From the NCBI RefSeq assembly GCF_020905335.1, contig NZ_JAJJMN010000002.1, positions 310,001-374,000 of the forward strand: a stretch of 64,000 nt of DNA, given 5' to 3'. The notes below the pieces were generated by a model. The model had not been told where the DNA came from, ran no database searches, and saw only the letters and a list, made by a program, of their open reading frames with translations. The DNA comes from Flavobacterium lipolyticum. Lineage in GTDB: Bacteria > Bacteroidota > Bacteroidia > Flavobacteriales > Flavobacteriaceae. Position 1 is the first letter of the stretch. Each line of letters starts with the position of its first letter. A program made the position numbers and the translations under genes. Of the stretch, positions 61,700 to 64,000 are shown piece by piece.

Positions 61700-64000
61700 A
61701 TGAATAAAAAGCAAATGCGGTATGTCGTAAAGGCTCAGAGCATTAATAAATCGGTACTAATGAAGGCACTGCTTTTCGTGGCGCTATTTTTTATCGGATT
61801 AACCGTAAAAGCGGCCCGTTTTGATATCGGTAAAAGAGTAACTTTAAAAGTAGAAAATGAAAGTATAAAGAGTGTTTTTCAGAAGATTGAAAAACAGGTC
61901 GACGTGCATTTTATGTACGAAACCAATCAGGTCAATACCAATCAAAAGATTAGTTTAAAACTTAACAATGTACCTCTGGAGCAGGCTTTGGATAAAATAT
62001 GCAGCAATCTCTTGTTGAGATATGAAATGGTCAGCAATAATATTGTGATTAAGAAAAGCATAAAAGTTTCAGACGTCGGTCAGGGTAAAATAAGCATTTC
62101 GGGAACTGTTTTTGGCGGTGATGACGGAATGCCGTTACCGGGTGTTGGAATCAAAGACAAAGATTCGGATGCAACAGCCACAACAGATTTTGACGGAACT
62201 TTTAAAATCGAAATCAATTCGTCTGCAGCAGTACTTGTTTTTTCCTATGTAGGTTATGTGACGCAGGAAGTAAAAGTAACACAATCCGATAAAAACATAA
62301 GTGTAAAATTGGCGGCCGACATGAAACAACTGCAGGAAGTGGTTGTAATGGGATACGGAAGCGTAAAAAAGAATGAAGTTTTAGGATCAGTAGGAACCGT
62401 TTCGATGAAAGAAACCTCAAGCAGAACCTACAATAGTGCCGCAGAATTACTGCAAGGAACAGTGGCAGGTGTTACCGTAATTAATAATGGTGGTGATCCA
62501 ACTGCCGAGCCTACAATTAATATAAGAGGTATCGGATCTTTGAACGCCGAAACACCACTGATTGTTTTAGACGGAATTATTTACAGCGGTTCTTTAAACA
62601 CTTTAAATCCAAACGATATTGCTTCGATAAGTGTTTTAAAAGATGCGGCTTCTGCAGCAATTTATGGAGCAAGAGCTTCGGGAGGAGTGATTTTAATTAC
62701 CTCTAAAAAAGGAGTTTCGGAACGCATAAACATCAATGTAAATTATCAGGGAGGTTTTCAAAACGTAGCTAAAAAGTTAGACGTTTTAAATGCGGCGGAA
62801 TATGCGGATGCGATGAACACCGCCAGAGATAATGCAGGTATGCCGAGAATTCCGGCTTTTGATCCGGCTTTTGAACCAACAGCCAGAACAACAAAGACCA
62901 ATTGGATGGATGAAATTTTCCGTACTGGCGAAATTCAGGATTTGTCTATTTCGGTAAATGGTAAAACGGAGAAATCTAATTTCTTTATTTCCGGAAGTTA
63001 CCGCAAAAACGAAGGAATATTGTTAAATACCTACGGAACCCGTTATACGGCGAGAGCCAATTCTTCTTTTAAACTGGCACCTAATTTTACAGTGGGTGAA
63101 AATTTGTCGTACTCTTTAACAGATGGTCAGGCAGCCAATACAACAAGTGGTTACACAGGAGCCATTTTAGCAGCGATCTTTTATCCGCCAAACGCGACAA
63201 TCTATAGAGAAGATGGTTCAGGAAAGTTTGGAGGCGTTCCTGAAAAATATATAGGTTCTTATGGAGACGTAATCAATCCGGTGGCCTATTTAAAAAGACT
63301 GGACAACCGCAATCCGATTTCGACTGTTTTGATTAATCCTTATGCAGAATGGGAAATCGTATCAGGTTTAAAATTTAAATCAAACTGGGGATATACCAGA
63401 ATTCAGAACAACGCAACCGATTTTGCGGTAAAAATAACAGAGCCGGGTAAAATATTTGACTTTAACCGATTAACAAAATCTTCTGCTACCACAACTGACT
63501 TATTAAGCGAGCAGACACTTTCTTATGAAAAATCATTAGGGAAGCACAATTTTAAAGCACTTGCCGGATATACCTATCAGCAAACCAAAAGAGATTTTTA
63601 TACCGTGCAGGGAACAGGCTTTGATAATGAAGATCCATCACAGCGTTATTTATTAAATGCTAAGTTAGTACAGCAGGTAGAAGCAGGAATGTCCGAAGAA
63701 ATCATTTCTTCTTATGTAGGAAGACTGAATTACGACTTTAATCAAAAGTATTTGATTTCAGGAATTATACGTCGTGACGGTACTTCAAAACTAACTTCAG
63801 ACAACCGCTGGAAAGTATATCCTTCTGTTTCTGCCGGATGGTTGATTTCTGAAGAAGGATTCATGAAAAGCATAGACCCGTTAGTAAGCAACTTAAAATT
63901 ACGTGCAAGCTGGGGACAGATTGGAAACTTAGGAAATCTTGGACCTTACCAGTTTAGTGTGCCTTTAACGCAGACACAAGCTTTAATTGGAAGCAGTCCG
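61700..64000 (+). CDS. SusC/RagA-type TonB receptor with STN signalling domain (cut by right edge)
   Basis: The frame opens with ATG at 61700 and stays open to the end of the window (767 codons seen). After a signal segment (FVALFFIGLTVKA) comes the STN domain (about 40-130; VTLKVENESIKSVFQKIEKQ is typical). A carboxypeptidase-regulatory-like domain (about 140-215) and the SusC plug follow: MGYGSVKKNEVLGSV, LLQGTVAGVTVINNGGDP, NIRGIGSLN, PLIVLDGI, ISVLKDAASAAIYGARASGG. The STN domain contacts FecR, so ligand binding can switch on the sigma factor. A SusD partner is expected just beyond the edge. Glycan or glycopeptide cargo is likely but not shown. Confidence 0.95.
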   Translation, partial: MNKKQMRYVVKAQSINKSVLMKALLFVALFFIGLTVKAARFDIGKRVTLKVENESIKSVFQKIEKQVDVHFMYETNQVNTNQKISLKLNNVPLEQALDKICSNLLLRYEMVSNNIVIKKSIKVSDVGQGKISISGTVFGGDDGMPLPGVGIKDKDSDATATTDFDGTFKIEINSSAAVLVFSYVGYVTQEVKVTQSDKNISVKLAADMKQLQEVVVMGYGSVKKNEVLGSVGTVSMKETSSRTYNSAAELLQGTVAGVTVINNGGDPTAEPTINIRGIGSLNAETPLIVLDGIIYSGSLNTLNPNDIASISVLKDAASAAIYGARASGGVILITSKKGVSERININVNYQGGFQNVAKKLDVLNAAEYADAMNTARDNAGMPRIPAFDPAFEPTARTTKTNWMDEIFRTGEIQDLSISVNGKTEKSNFFISGSYRKNEGILLNTYGTRYTARANSSFKLAPNFTVGENLSYSLTDGQAANTTSGYTGAILAAIFYPPNATIYREDGSGKFGGVPEKYIGSYGDVINPVAYLKRLDNRNPISTVLINPYAEWEIVSGLKFKSNWGYTRIQNNATDFAVKITEPGKIFDFNRLTKSSATTTDLLSEQTLSYEKSLGKHNFKALAGYTYQQTKRDFYTVQGTGFDNEDPSQRYLLNAKLVQQVEAGMSEEIISSYVGRLNYDFNQKYLISGIIRRDGTSKLTSDNRWKVYPSVSAGWLISEEGFMKSIDPLVSNLKLRASWGQIGNLGNLGPYQFSVPLTQTQALIGSSP

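Noticed and set aside
61512..61700. Third copy of the CGTAACCTT element before the SusC gene
   Set aside because: The words are absent in this gap. The SusC gene is probably transcribed from the element before fecR.

Overview
The window is from a Bacteroidota chromosome, almost certainly a Flavobacterium-like member of the Flavobacteriaceae. The base composition is AT-rich, there are no strong Shine-Dalgarno motifs, and there is a Bacteroidota-type promoter (TTG, 19 nt, TAnnTTTG). Four TonB-dependent receptors, one of them SusC/RagA type, a giant SprB-repeat protein with a type IX secretion (T9SS) sorting tail, YD-repeat/Rhs and FecI/FecR systems all fit. No rRNA, tRNA, CRISPR array, prophage or insertion sequence was recognised.

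Layout. 1-3.7 kb: end of a sensor kinase, a NarL-type response regulator, a PAS histidine kinase and a YegP-like protein. 4.5-14.7 kb: a probable aminophosphonate uptake and catabolism locus. It has a TonB receptor, an OPA/DUF5690-like membrane transporter, a TIGR03364-like FAD amine oxidase, a phosphonatase-like HAD hydrolase, a lipoprotein phosphodiesterase carrying a LamG domain, and a convergent XRE-cupin regulator. 15.0-15.6 kb: a TPR protein.

15.8-31.4 kb: an iron locus. A PepSY membrane protein and a TonB siderophore receptor are divergently transcribed. The receptor converges on an eight-gene minus-strand NIS siderophore operon: nitroreductase, PLP decarboxylase, IucA/IucC-acyltransferase fusion, lysine/cadaverine N-hydroxylase, second IucA/IucC synthetase, MATE exporter, acyl carrier protein and AMP-ligase. 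A 16-bp motif, probably the Fur operator, is shared upstream of all three transcription units.

32.0-44.9 kb: heavy-metal efflux (small His-rich exported protein, CusA-TolC fusion, adaptor lipoprotein), an Oar-like TonB receptor, an OmpR/CusS-type two-component pair and a bestrophin-like channel. 45.6-50.3 kb: an Rhs polymorphic toxin with a candidate immunity gene. 50.5-57.5 kb: a beta-barrel protein and a 2030-residue protein with 16 SprB-type repeats. 57.6-59.2 kb: a PRMT-like methyltransferase next to a phage-tail-collar protein. 59.9-64 kb: ECF sigma factor, FecR anti-sigma factor and an STN-containing SusC receptor cut by the right edge.

The intergenic DNA is unusually structured. It holds several period-7 arrays, a 233-bp tandem repeat that multiplies a terminator, a 110-bp tandem of GC palindromes inside the siderophore operon, and dispersed stem-loop repeats. 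The points most worth following up are the phosphonate locus, the NIS plus ACP/ligase siderophore operon with its shared operator, the Rhs toxin tip, the duplicated 48-bp element in the sigma/anti-sigma locus, and the heptameric arrays. All functional assignments are from reading motifs and context; no database search was run.
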